From NCBI GenBank assembly GCA_030018055.1, contig JASEGN010000054.1, forward strand, positions 1-5,876: a DNA stretch of 5,876 nt, written 5' to 3'. Source of the DNA: Candidatus Aenigmatarchaeota archaeon (lineage in GTDB: Archaea > Aenigmatarchaeota > Aenigmatarchaeia > CG10238-14 > SCSR01). The notes below the pieces were generated by a model that saw only the letters and a list, made by a program, of their open reading frames with translations, was not told the origin of the DNA and ran no database searches. Positions 1 through 5,876 of this stretch are shown piece after piece. Each line of letters opens with the position of its first letter. Positions within the stretch are counted from its first letter, which is position 1. The translations under genes were made by a program, and so were the position numbers.

Positions 1-2315
1 CAAAGCTCTTCAGCTAAGTGTGGTATTACCGGGGCTATTAACTTTACCAAATTCTCCAGAAACTCGCCAATAGCTTCTTTATTAACTTCTTTACATCTTC
101 TTAGATATAACTGCACATCGTTCAACACGTTAAAAAAGGTATGTTGAATTGCTGTCTTGAATTTTGTTTGCTCATAGGCTTGAGTTCCATTAACGATATG
201 TGTTTGTAGTCTTGAAAGTAGCCAGCTATCCATAGCAATTTTTCTTTTTCTTTCAGGAGCCTTAATTAGTTTTTCAACAATTGAATAGAAACTGTTAAGA
301 TTTTTAAAAGCTGCTTCGATATTTTCCCTCCTAAAATCAACATCATCCAAACCTTCAGCAGAATTTATGAGTGTAAACCTTAGAACATCTGCACCACGCC
401 AACTCAAGGCTTGATTTAAAGTTATGAAAATTCCTTTTGACTTTGACATTTTTTGCCCTTCAATATTCACCATTCCATTAACTCCAATCGATCTAGGCCA
501 AAGCTCTGGGGGAAAAACTGCCACATGGTGGAAAATATAGAAAGTTAAGTGATTTGGCACAAGCTCTTTTGCAGAATTTCTAAAATCAACTGGATACCAG
601 TAAGTGAACTCCTCCCTAAGCACTTTCCATAATTTATTTTCTTCCTCTAGCTTCTCGCCAAAAAATACATAATTGAAAAAGTCTGGAGTTAGCTCTTGGA
701 CGGGAATTTCATATTTTTTTATCAGATGTGAAATTGTATAAAAAGCTGGATAAATTGTTGAATCTGATAGAGTTTCTACTAGCCAGCTTTGATCCCAAGG
801 CAACTTTGTTCCTAGGCCACTTTTCCTTACACAAGCCTTAGCTTTCAACCAATCAATTACCTGCTCAAACAACTTTTTTGCTTCTGGTGGATAAATTTTC
901 ATGCTTTCTAGGCAATCTTTCGCTAGTTTTTTCCAATCAACCTTACCATAATCTAAGAACCATTGGTCCTTCAAAATTTTAACTAAGCAAATGGTTGTAC
1001 ATCTACAAACAACTTTTTCCGGCAAATCAAAAACTCTAACTGCAATTTTAGCCTTAAGAAAATCCTCAATTATTACTGGCTTAACATCTATGACTTTTTT
1101 CCCAGCATATTTTTCTGTATTTGGCTTTAAGACTCCTAGGTGAAATTCCTTTCCGTATATCTCTTCAGTTGCCTTGTCAAGTTTCTCCTTTTCCTGTAGG
1201 CTAGTAATTTGCATTTTTTCACAAATTTCAATAGCTGGATGCTCACCAAAACCCTCTAAAGTTATAAGACTTATTGGCTTAATTTTTTCCACCTGCTCAG
1301 GTTTAATTCCATATTCCCCCAGCTCGGCTGGATTTTTTAATAAATAGTTTAAACCAACATAATCGTATGGAGCATGTGAAGGAACAGACATAACAATCCC
1401 TGAGCCTATGTTAGGGTCTACAAAACTTGCTGGCAGGATAATAACCTCGTTTTTTAGTATTGGATTATAACATAGCTTGCCTATAAGTTCCCAACCTTTA
1501 GTTTTTTCAATTTCCTCAACTTCAAAATCCTGCTGTTTTAGTTTTAAAAAACATTCTTGAGAAATAAGCCAGTTCTCACCATTAACTTTTGCTTTTACAT
1601 ATTCAACCTCAGGATTTATCCACATGTTTGTAACTCCATATATAGTTTCAAGTCTTAGCGTAGCAGCTGGTAAAATTATGTCACCACATTTAAACTTAAG
1701 AAGTATAAATTCAGTCGGCGAAACTCCTTCTCCTTCCAGCCTATCATGATCTCCAGTAGGAGATTCACAAGTAGGGCACCATACTACAGGATAAGTTCCT
1801 TTTGTAACATAACCTTTGTCTTTCAGCCTAAGATATTGCCACTCGATGAATTTTTTAAAACACTCGTCGATGGTTGTAAACTCTCTTCTCCAATCTACAG
1901 AAAAACCAATTTTTTTAAGAGCTTCTTTTGAATCATTCCTATAGTAATTTGCAAGATAAATAGGATTGATAAATTTTTTTAACTCTTCATCCGGAACACC
2001 ATCGATTTCTTTAACACCTCGAATTATTACCTCATCACCCCTTTCTATCCTCTTTGAAACTCCTGGAATTGTCTCACCCGTATAATGCCATGCCCATGGA
2101 AAAAGCACGTTAAATCCTTGCATCCTTTTATACCTTGCAAAAACATCAACACGAGTAGCTGTAAAAGTATGACCAATGTGTAATGGTCCGTTCATATAAG
2201 GAAAAGGAAATGTAACAAAAAACTTTTGTTTTCCTTTCTCTGGGTTTGCCTCGAAAATTTTAGCTTCTTCCCAAGCCTTTTGCCATTTTTGTTCTATTTC
2301 TTTGAAATTTACCAT
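1..2315 (-). CDS. leuS: Leucyl-tRNA synthetase, archaeal type (3' end outside window)
   Basis: This cytosolic class I aminoacyl-tRNA synthetase charges tRNA-Leu with leucine using ATP. The minus strand stays open from the ATG at 2315-2313 to the window edge: 771 codons, with no stop. The class I signature HIGH is at residues 46-49 inside PYMNGPLHIGHT, and KMSKS is at 622-626. Between them lies the CP1 editing domain, with the threonine-rich motif TLRLET (219-224) and the motif SHAPYDY, whose Asp318 matches the conserved editing Asp. Cysteine motifs that could bind zinc are WCPTC (C180, C183) and CRCTTIC (C437, C439, C443). The stretch DQWFLDYG and the DSTIYPAFYT motif are typical of archaeal LeuRS. 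Family members run to roughly 930-970 residues, so the end of the anticodon-binding domain and the C-terminal domain are missing. The start fits because MVNFKEIEQKWQKAW is a normal N-terminus and a TATA-like box lies about 26 bases upstream, so the mRNA is probably leaderless. One oddity is Leu222 where Pro is usual (TLRPET). Confidence 0.97.
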   Translation of the reverse strand, partial: MVNFKEIEQKWQKAWEEAKIFEANPEKGKQKFFVTFPFPYMNGPLHIGHTFTATRVDVFARYKRMQGFNVLFPWAWHYTGETIPGVSKRIERGDEVIIRGVKEIDGVPDEELKKFINPIYLANYYRNDSKEALKKIGFSVDWRREFTTIDECFKKFIEWQYLRLKDKGYVTKGTYPVVWCPTCESPTGDHDRLEGEGVSPTEFILLKFKCGDIILPAATLRLETIYGVTNMWINPEVEYVKAKVNGENWLISQECFLKLKQQDFEVEEIEKTKGWELIGKLCYNPILKNEVIILPASFVDPNIGSGIVMSVPSHAPYDYVGLNYLLKNPAELGEYGIKPEQVEKIKPISLITLEGFGEHPAIEICEKMQITSLQEKEKLDKATEEIYGKEFHLGVLKPNTEKYAGKKVIDVKPVIIEDFLKAKIAVRVFDLPEKVVCRCTTICLVKILKDQWFLDYGKVDWKKLAKDCLESMKIYPPEAKKLFEQVIDWLKAKACVRKSGLGTKLPWDQSWLVETLSDSTIYPAFYTISHLIKKYEIPVQELTPDFFNYVFFGEKLEEENKLWKVLREEFTYWYPVDFRNSAKELVPNHLTFYIFHHVAVFPPELWPRSIGVNGMVNIEGQKMSKSKGIFITLNQALSWRGADVLRFTLINSAEGLDDVDFRRENIEAAFKNLNSFYSIVEKLIKAPERKRKIAMDSWLLSRLQTHIVNGTQAYEQTKFKTAIQHTFFNVLNDVQLYLRRCKEVNKEAIGEFLENLVKLIAPVIPHLAEEL

Positions 2316-2330
2316 AGATAGAAGATAGAT

Positions 2331-2346
2331 TAAAAATATAAAATTT
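2331..2346 (-). promoter_or_regulatory. TATA-like box of leuS
   Basis: The minus strand reads AAATTTTATATTTTTA here, centred about 24-26 bases before the leuS ATG. That is the usual distance from an archaeal TATA box to the transcription start, so transcription would begin at or within a base or two of the start codon. No Shine-Dalgarno sequence is visible before the ATG, which agrees with a leaderless message. The whole region is AT-rich, so the exact box limits are uncertain. Confidence 0.45.
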
Positions 2347-2758
2347 AAGATTAATAATTTCCTTCAATTTTAAAACAGGGCAAAAAAACATTGCAATCGT
2401 TAGGGAAGTAACAGTACCTAATTTTGTTTTTTTGGAAATAAACTTTAGTTTTATGATGATGACAATAACGATCTTTAAAACCTAAATTAAGATAAATTAT
2501 ACCCAAAACAATTAAAATCGATGACCAATAAACCTTATCCCGGAAAAAGAAACTACATACCCTACACACCCGATTATTATTCCAATTAAAATGGTGGAAA
2601 GACAATGAAATAGACCAACAATTGTAGTAATTTTTAATATTTCTTTTCTTGACCATTTCTCGGTTTTTGAAATGGTAACTAAAGAACCGATGATGGGGTT
2701 CTATCACATGAATAATACTTAAAATTAAACTTCCGATGAATATCTCAATAAACATCAT
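2342..2758 (-). pseudogene. Broken NicO/UreH-like metal-transport membrane protein gene
   Basis: No single frame reads sensibly, but joining two frames gives a recognisable small multi-pass membrane protein. It starts MMFIEIFIGSLILSIIHVIEPHH (ATG at 2758). A frame change near 2690-2685 leads to GSLVTISKTEKWSRKEILK and then the helix TTIVGLFHCLSTILIGIIIG. A second change near 2530-2515 leads to SSILIVLGIIYLNLGF and a CHHH cluster. A third change, at the A7 run (plus-strand T7, 2427-2433), leads to KTKLGTVTSLTIAMFFCP. The order of an EPHH/PNH-type motif after helix 1, an EKWS segment, a helix with F/GH, a His-rich loop and a LxxAMFFxPC-like motif resembles NicO/UreH-like putative nickel/cobalt transport proteins. 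This family call is from memory and only moderately sure. The expected Cys after FFCP is lost (FFCPVLKLKE), and the 3' end decays at the leuS promoter, so the gene also looks truncated. An AT-rich TATA-like stretch survives at 2770-2783. A 135-codon frame is open across the whole span, but its middle is not membrane-like and looks like out-of-frame reading. Confidence 0.6.
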
Positions 2759-2759
2759 A

Positions 2760-3033
2760 TTAGTAAATAATTTTTTAAATTAGCTTTTCAAACCTACTCT
2801 ACAAGATTGGCACTCATAGAGCTAATTACTTAAAGGTTATGATAAATTTAAAATCTAGAGTAGAACTCATCCAGAATTAAAGAAAAAACTGTTATTGATT
2901 TTTTTATATTTTCTGTGGCAAAGACTCTGGAAAGAACTTGAAAAACTTGAGGAAAAACAATATAAACAGAAAAGACTGAAAAAATTTTGAAAAATTGTAT
3001 AAAGAATTCAGTGAACTGTGTAAAGAATTTGTT
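2760..3033. other. AT-rich intergenic region with a possible coding remnant
   Basis: No intact gene, tRNA or clear RNA motif was found here. On the plus strand, 2859-2987 is open and reads SRTHPELKKKLLLIFLYFLW followed by a Lys/Glu-rich coiled-coil-like stretch ending KRLKKF. After a one-base frame change near 2986, the reading continues as FEKLYKEFSELCKEF and then KKILNAG up to the 3' edge of the SRP RNA gene (about 3050). A possible start, ATG at 2839 (MINLKSR), needs another frame change. The pattern of one hydrophobic segment followed by a charged helix could be a decayed small membrane protein, but purine-rich AT-rich DNA readily yields Lys/Glu-rich translations by chance. I do not recognise a family. 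Confidence 0.25.
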
Positions 3034-3040
3034 AAAAAAA
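3034..3040 (-). terminator. T-run terminator after the SRP RNA
   Basis: The minus strand carries seven T residues directly after the 3' strand of SRP RNA helix 1, with only six bases between. Archaeal RNA polymerase commonly terminates at such T tracts without needing a hairpin, although the helix 1 stem just upstream would add one. The position fits the predicted 3' end of the RNA. Confidence 0.6.
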
Positions 3041-3045
3041 TATTA

Positions 3046-3328
3046 AATGCAGGATACACGCCCTTGGTGGATATAGCCTTGCAAGTTAGTTTGTCTGAAT
3101 ACCCTTCTCCACTCCGTTTACCACAAGCGTTAAAACACCTAACTTAAGGCTGCTTCGTTCCCGACCTCACCTGGTTCGTTAAGCATCTAACCCTATGGGA
3201 CAGAGCTTCTCAGTCAGATACTCAGGCTAACTCACAATTCCATACCGCCCTTGGACTACGATCGCACCATAAACCAGTTTTGTGCTTACAGGGAACTGGT
3301 GCCTCCCCGATCGTTGGTATCCTGCATT
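3046..3328 (-). ncRNA. ffs: Signal recognition particle 7S RNA, archaeal type
   Basis: This RNA is the scaffold of the signal recognition particle, which binds SRP19 and SRP54 and targets ribosomes making membrane and secreted proteins. The 5' strand ATGCAGGATAC (3327-3317) pairs perfectly with GTATCCTGCAT (3057-3047); this is helix 1, which is characteristic of archaeal SRP RNA. The Alu domain follows. ACGATCG pairs with CGATCGT (helix 2). GGGGA pairs with TTCCC (helix 3). The conserved TGTAA is at 3290-3286. GCAC pairs with GTGC (helix 4). Loop bases ACCAG and CTGGT can form the classic loop-loop contact. The S domain holds the SRP54 site: GGTGAGG, a GGAA tetraloop (3161-3158) closed by TCG/CGA, and AAGCAGCC. 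GTTAG/CTAAC and TCTG/CAGA pairs support helix 5. The length of about 283 nt is close to the usual 300 or so. One oddity is GAGG where E. coli and human have CAGG. The ends are set by the helix and may be off by a few bases. Confidence 0.95.
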
Positions 3329-3343
3329 ATAAATAAAGCAAAT

Positions 3344-3363
3344 GGAATTTAAATAAATATTCC
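3344..3363. promoter_or_regulatory. Shared divergent promoter for SRP RNA (-) and sufC (+)
   Basis: This 20-base block starts with GGAAT and ends with ATTCC, so each strand carries GGAAT followed at once by a TATA-like sequence. Plus strand: GGAAT, then TTAAATAAAT, about 25-30 bases before the sufC ATG at 3382, which implies a leaderless mRNA. Minus strand: GGAAT, then ATTTATTTAAAT, centred about 26 bases before the predicted SRP RNA 5' end at 3328. The purine-rich GGAAT fits a BRE position for TFB. A second AT box, TTTATAAA (3367-3374), is too close to the sufC ATG and too far from the SRP start to be the main box for either. Confidence 0.5.
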
Positions 3364-3381
3364 TACTTTATAAATGGGTAT

Positions 3382-4089
3382 ATGCTTCAAATTCAAGATC
3401 TTTCAGTTTCTGTTGATGGAAGAGAAATTCTCAAAAATATAAATCTACACATTAAAAAGGGGGAAAGACATGTAATTTTTGGACCAAATGCCAGCGGGAA
3501 AACAACACTTGCGATGACTCTCATTGGTATACCTACATACAAAGTAACTTCAGGAAGGATTGTTTTTGAGGATAAAGATTTAACGAAACTATCGATAGTA
3601 GAAAGAGCTAGGCTTGGAATTTTTCTAGCATTTCAAAATCCACCACAAATAAGGGGGGTGAAAGTAGGTAGTTTAATACAATTGCTTACAAAGGAAAAGG
3701 CAGAAAGTATCCTACAAAGAGTGTATCTCGATGAAAATATCCTAACCAGGGAGCTTGGTGTTGGTTTTTCTGGTGGAGAAAAAAAGAGACTGGAGATTGC
3801 ACAGACATTTGCAATAAAGCCTAAGTTGTTAATTTTAGATGAAATTGATTCTGGTGTAGACATAGAAAGTCTCAGGCTGATTGGCAGCCAGATAAATAAG
3901 TTCTTGAAACAAAATAAAGTAACCCTGCTTGCAATCACTCATTATGGCTATATTCTTGATTATTTGGATGCTACTAAAGCTCATGTGATGATAAAAGGTC
4001 GGATAGCATGCTCAGGAAACCCAAAGAAGATTTGGAAACAAATAGCCAAAAGAGGTTACAAGTGGTGTGAAGAATGCTTGAAGAGATAA
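3382..4089 (+). CDS. sufC: SufC, ATPase of Fe-S cluster assembly
   Basis: SufC is a cytosolic ABC-type ATPase, not a transporter. It binds SufB and drives the conformational change needed to build and hand over Fe-S clusters. The 235 residues contain Walker A GPNASGKTT (34-42), the Q-loop FQNPPQI with Gln85, the ABC signature FSGGEKKR (129-136), Walker B LLILDE with Asp153 and Glu154 followed by the SufC-typical DSGVD, and the H-loop His187 in ITHY. The GIFLAFQ motif, FSGGEKKR, DSGVD and the ending (GNPKKIWKQIAKRGYKW) separate SufC from transporter ATPases. It is short: the part between the Q-loop and the signature is about 16 residues shorter than in E. coli SufC (248 residues). The ATG at 3382 is the only plausible start; the next Met lies inside the fold after Walker A. 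There is no clear Shine-Dalgarno sequence, in keeping with a leaderless message from the box at 3344-3363. The end overlaps sufB by 16 bases, so the two form one operon. Confidence 0.95.
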   Translation: MLQIQDLSVSVDGREILKNINLHIKKGERHVIFGPNASGKTTLAMTLIGIPTYKVTSGRIVFEDKDLTKLSIVERARLGIFLAFQNPPQIRGVKVGSLIQLLTKEKAESILQRVYLDENILTRELGVGFSGGEKKRLEIAQTFAIKPKLLILDEIDSGVDIESLRLIGSQINKFLKQNKVTLLAITHYGYILDYLDATKAHVMIKGRIACSGNPKKIWKQIAKRGYKWCEECLKR

Positions 4090-5291
4090 AAAAGAAAGCG
4101 AAGAAAGCGAAAGATAAACCAGCGAGCTTTGGTCCAGATATAAATTTAAAAAAATTCAGTTTAGCAACAAAGCCTATGGAAAAAATCTCAAAACTCTCAG
4201 AACTATCAAAAGAGAGACAAAAAGATGCTTCAAACATTGGTATTGATGTAAAAGAGAAACAGAGGTCAGGATCGTTCTTCCAGTTAAATCACTCGGTAAT
4301 ATATGAAAGAACAAAGCAAGAGGGTTTAGAGGTGATGAGCGTAACAGAGGCTCTAAAAAAATATTCTTGGTTAAAGGATTACTGGTGGAAAGCTGTTGCC
4401 GTTGATTCTGACAAATATACAGCACAAGCAGAACTAAAGCAAACAAAAGGCTATTTTATTAGAGTACTACCAGGAGTTAAGGTTAGGCTTCCTGTTCAGG
4501 CATGTTTGTTCATGTCTCAAGAAGGCTTGGCGCAGAATGTTCATAACATAATAATAGCTGAGGAAGGAGCTGAGCTACAAATAATAACAGGTTGTGCTGT
4601 TGCCTCACACCTTGCAAAGGGTTTGCATATAGGCGTAAGTGAATTCTTTGTTAAGAAAAATGCTACCATAGTTTTTTCCATGATTCATGCTTGGGGTCCA
4701 GAAGTTGATGTTAGACCTAGGACTGGTGCAATAGTTGGAGAAAATGGAACTTTCGTGAATAATTATATTTGCTTTAAGCCCGTCAAAAGTCTACAAATGT
4801 ATCCGACTGCCTATTGTATAGGGAAGAATAGCAAGGCAAGATATCATACCCTACTTTATGGAACAAAGTTAAGCTATTTGGATGTCGGCTCAAGAGCTGT
4901 ATTGAAAACCAAAGAATCGAGAGCTGAGATAACTGCTAGGGTTGTAGCTACAGACGGTTCACAAATTATCTCCAGAGGACATTTAGTTGGAGAGCATAAA
5001 GATGTAAAAGCACACTTAGAGTGCCGTGGCTTACTTTTATCAGAGAAAGCAAAGATTCATGCAATACCAGAGTTGGAAGGAAAGGTTGAGGGGTGTGATT
5101 TAAGCCATGAAGCTGCTGTAGGTAAGATTAGGGAGGAAGAGCTTTGGTATTTAATGTCTCGTGGCTTTACAGAACAAGAAGCAACGTCCATGATAGTCAG
5201 GGGGTTTCTAGACCCAGAGATAATTGGTTTACCTCCAATACTAAAAATGCAAATTAAAAAAGTAGTAGAATCGATAATAAAGGGATTTTAA
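4074..5291 (+). CDS. sufB: SufB-family Fe-S cluster scaffold protein
   Basis: SufB is the scaffold of the SUF machinery, on which the Fe-S cluster is assembled in complex with SufC. The 405 residues begin with a Lys-rich stretch (5-15). Next comes an N-terminal helical part (to about 110), then the beta-helix core (about 115-320) with the motifs MSQEGLAQNVHN and KNSKARYHTLLYG, and last the helical SufC-binding end SHEAAVGKIREEELWYLMSRG. The segment from Glu316 to Ile352 aligns without gaps to E. coli SufB. It places Cys317 at the key Cys405, Glu346 at Glu434 and His345 at His433, so the cluster-building residues are present. This supports SufB rather than the non-catalytic partner SufD. No sufD, sufS, sufU or sufE gene lies in this window, so SufB may act as a homodimer with SufC, as proposed for minimal archaeal systems. 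The ATG lies inside the sufC end, and GGTGTGA just upstream may be a weak ribosome binding site, which suggests translational coupling. The first 70 or so residues are the least conserved part. Confidence 0.93.
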   Translation: MLEEIKKKAKKAKDKPASFGPDINLKKFSLATKPMEKISKLSELSKERQKDASNIGIDVKEKQRSGSFFQLNHSVIYERTKQEGLEVMSVTEALKKYSWLKDYWWKAVAVDSDKYTAQAELKQTKGYFIRVLPGVKVRLPVQACLFMSQEGLAQNVHNIIIAEEGAELQIITGCAVASHLAKGLHIGVSEFFVKKNATIVFSMIHAWGPEVDVRPRTGAIVGENGTFVNNYICFKPVKSLQMYPTAYCIGKNSKARYHTLLYGTKLSYLDVGSRAVLKTKESRAEITARVVATDGSQIISRGHLVGEHKDVKAHLECRGLLLSEKAKIHAIPELEGKVEGCDLSHEAAVGKIREEELWYLMSRGFTEQEATSMIVRGFLDPEIIGLPPILKMQIKKVVESIIKGF

Positions 5292-5295
5292 TCAC

Positions 5296-5342
5296 ATATT
5301 TATTTGCAGCTATAGATTTAATTGTTGTGGTTTCTGAGGCGA
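5296..5342 (+). promoter_or_regulatory. Likely cutA promoter and ribosome binding site
   Basis: The 55-base gap between sufB and cutA holds a TATA-like CATATTTATT near 5296-5305. Transcription would start about 26 bases later, near 5327, leaving a leader of roughly 20 bases. GAGGCGA at 5336-5342 is one mismatch from GAGGTGA, the complement of the archaeal 16S 3' end, and sits four bases before the ATG. cutA could be read from here, by read-through from sufCB, or both. Confidence 0.4.
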
Positions 5343-5346
5343 GAAG

Positions 5347-5652
5347 ATGAGATTGATTTACATAACCACTAGTAATGTAAAAGAAGCAGAAAAAATAGCC
5401 AAAGCTTTAGTGAAAGAAAAACTCGTAGCATGTGTAAATATATTTCCAATAAAGTCTATCTATAGATGGAAAGGAAAGACAGAAAGAACAAATGAAATTG
5501 GTATGTTTGCAAAGACAAAAAATAATCTCGTTAACGAGGTGATTAAAAGAGTAAAGGAGCTGCATTCATATGAAGTCCCGTGCATAATTACATTTCCAAT
5601 AGAAAAAGGTTATGACAAATTCTTAAAGTGGATCAGCGAAGTAACAAAATAG
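5347..5652 (+). CDS. cutA: CutA1-type divalent-ion tolerance protein
   Basis: CutA1 is a small, very stable cytosolic trimer with a ferredoxin-like fold and is structurally like PII signal proteins. It was named for copper tolerance in E. coli, but its true job is unsettled. The 101 residues match the family throughout. The order is ITTSNVKEAEKIAKALV (6-22), the hallmark ACVNIFP (28-34) with Cys29, SIYRWKGK (37-44), MFAKTK in the core strand (53-58), ELHSYEVP (71-78) with His73 and Tyr75, and a final Tyr/Trp-containing helix YDKFLKW. Full length is about 100-115 residues, so the gene is complete. The ATG has GAGGCGA four bases upstream. It follows sufB by 55 bases on the same strand. A shared link to metal or Fe-S handling is possible, but the spacing and a separate promoter-like box make a fixed operon uncertain. 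The opening Thr-Thr-Ser differs a little from common versions, with no missing core residue seen. Confidence 0.95.
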   Translation: MRLIYITTSNVKEAEKIAKALVKEKLVACVNIFPIKSIYRWKGKTERTNEIGMFAKTKNNLVNEVIKRVKELHSYEVPCIITFPIEKGYDKFLKWISEVTK

Positions 5653-5663
5653 AAATAAAAAAG

Positions 5664-5700
5664 TTATTTAAAAATAAAAACAAAATAATATAAGAGTGAT
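5664..5700 (+). promoter_or_regulatory. Likely promoter and RBS of the KaiC-like gene
   Basis: TTATTTAAAA at 5664-5673 is a TATA-like box. A start about 26 bases downstream falls near 5695, giving a very short leader. GAGTGAT at 5694-5700 resembles the Shine-Dalgarno GAGGTGAT with one base missing and lies five bases before the ATG. The surrounding DNA is almost all A and T, so the box limits are uncertain. Confidence 0.4.
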
Positions 5701-5705
5701 TTGAG

Positions 5706-5876
5706 ATGGTTGTTGAGAGAACAAGCACAGGTATTCCTGGTTTGGATAAGCTAATTGAAGGTGGTTATCCAAAAGGTTCTGTAGTTCTCGTTTCAGGTGG
5801 ACCAGGAACTGGTAAAACATTACTCGGCCTACAATTCATTTATCAAGGAGCTAAAGCTAATGAACCAGGAGTTTAT
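5706..5876 (+). CDS. KaiC/RadA-like ATPase, N-terminal part only
   Basis: Only the first 57 codons are in the window; the frame is open to the edge. The sequence starts [20 protein letters not shown] and continues with [21 protein letters not shown]. This is the standard opening of KaiC-domain ATPases: a TGIPGLDxLxxGG turn (8-20), a beta strand (25-30), Walker A GPGTGKT (32-38), and a helix [10 protein letters not shown] (40-49) that leads to the next strand. Archaea carry many single- and double-domain KaiC-like proteins, for example RadA/RAD55-like, GvpD-like and circadian-KaiC-like types. Their roles are often unknown but include signalling and control of motility. The missing remainder prevents assignment to a subtype or even one versus two domains. 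It lies 53 bases after cutA on the same strand and has its own promoter-like box, so a functional link to cutA is not indicated. The start is supported by the GAGTGAT sequence five bases upstream. Confidence 0.9.
   Translation, partial: MVVERTSTGIPGLDKLIEGGYPKGSVVLVSGGPGTGKTLLGLQFIYQGAKANEPGVY

Noticed and set aside
1746..1931. 61-codon open frame on the plus strand inside leuS
   Set aside because: It lies entirely opposite the well-supported LeuRS editing-domain coding sequence and has no recognisable motif.
2351..2758. 135-codon open frame on the minus strand as an intact protein
   Set aside because: Its middle is rich in Asn, Trp, Cys and Phe and is not membrane-like, while the neighbouring frame over the same bases gives clean transmembrane helices. 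It is better explained as a broken gene.
2795..2863. 8-base inverted repeat (CTACTCTA at 2795-2802, TAGAGTAG at 2856-2863), considered as a tRNA, an insertion-sequence end or a hairpin
   Set aside because: There is no cloverleaf, no T-loop consensus and no transposase nearby. The arms are short with a 53-base gap, so chance is likely.
3058..3145. Plus-strand open reading continuing through the 3' part of the SRP RNA gene
   Set aside because: The conserved structure of the RNA on the minus strand explains this sequence; the open frame is coincidental.
3633..3938. 101-codon open frame antisense to sufC
   Set aside because: It is a shadow of sufC, which has every ABC ATPase motif in the other strand.
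3974..4446. Two antisense open frames (3974-4237 and 4174-4446) over sufC/sufB
   Set aside because: Both overlap well-supported genes, overlap each other and show no family features. They reflect the Lys/Glu-rich sense strand.
1..5876. CRISPR array, defence system, insertion sequence or other new multi-gene system
   Set aside because: No spaced direct repeats, transposase, integrase or nuclease genes are visible. The intact genes are all recognisable housekeeping or widespread families.

Overview
This AT-rich window is archaeal. The evidence is an archaeal-type leucyl-tRNA synthetase, a 7S SRP RNA whose 5' and 3' ends pair (helix 1), AT-rich TATA-like promoters placed for leaderless or short-leader mRNAs, a two-gene sufC-sufB pair of the minimal kind common in archaea, and the start of a KaiC/RadA-like ATPase gene. 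I cannot name the lineage. The gene set would fit an uncultivated thaumarchaeal, bathyarchaeal or similar genome, but that is inference.

Layout. Positions 1-2315, minus strand: leuS, cut by the left edge so that its C-terminal end is missing. Positions 2342-2758, minus strand: a broken gene for a small multi-pass membrane protein that resembles NicO/UreH-like metal transporters and needs three frame changes to read. Positions 2760-3033: no intact gene; one possible Lys/Glu-rich coding remnant on the plus strand. Positions 3034-3328, minus strand: the SRP RNA gene and its T-run terminator. Positions 3344-3363: a short AT-rich block with a BRE/TATA-like arrangement on each strand, apparently serving the SRP RNA leftwards and sufC rightwards. 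Positions 3382-5291, plus strand: sufC and sufB, overlapping by 16 bases. Positions 5347-5652, plus strand: cutA. From 5706 to the right edge, plus strand: the N-terminal 57 residues of a KaiC-like ATPase.

How the genes relate. The left half serves translation and protein targeting (LeuRS, SRP RNA). The right half begins with an Fe-S cluster assembly pair: SufC is the ATPase, and SufB is the scaffold with the Cys/His/Glu residues matching those of E. coli SufB. CutA, often linked to metal tolerance, and the KaiC-like ATPase follow on the same strand, each apparently with its own promoter. Nothing here looks like a mobile element, a CRISPR array or a clearly new system. The points most worth a second look are the decayed membrane-protein gene, the shared SRP/sufC promoter, the compact SufC, a Pro-to-Leu change in the LeuRS editing motif, and a C-to-G change in the SRP54-binding loop of the SRP RNA.
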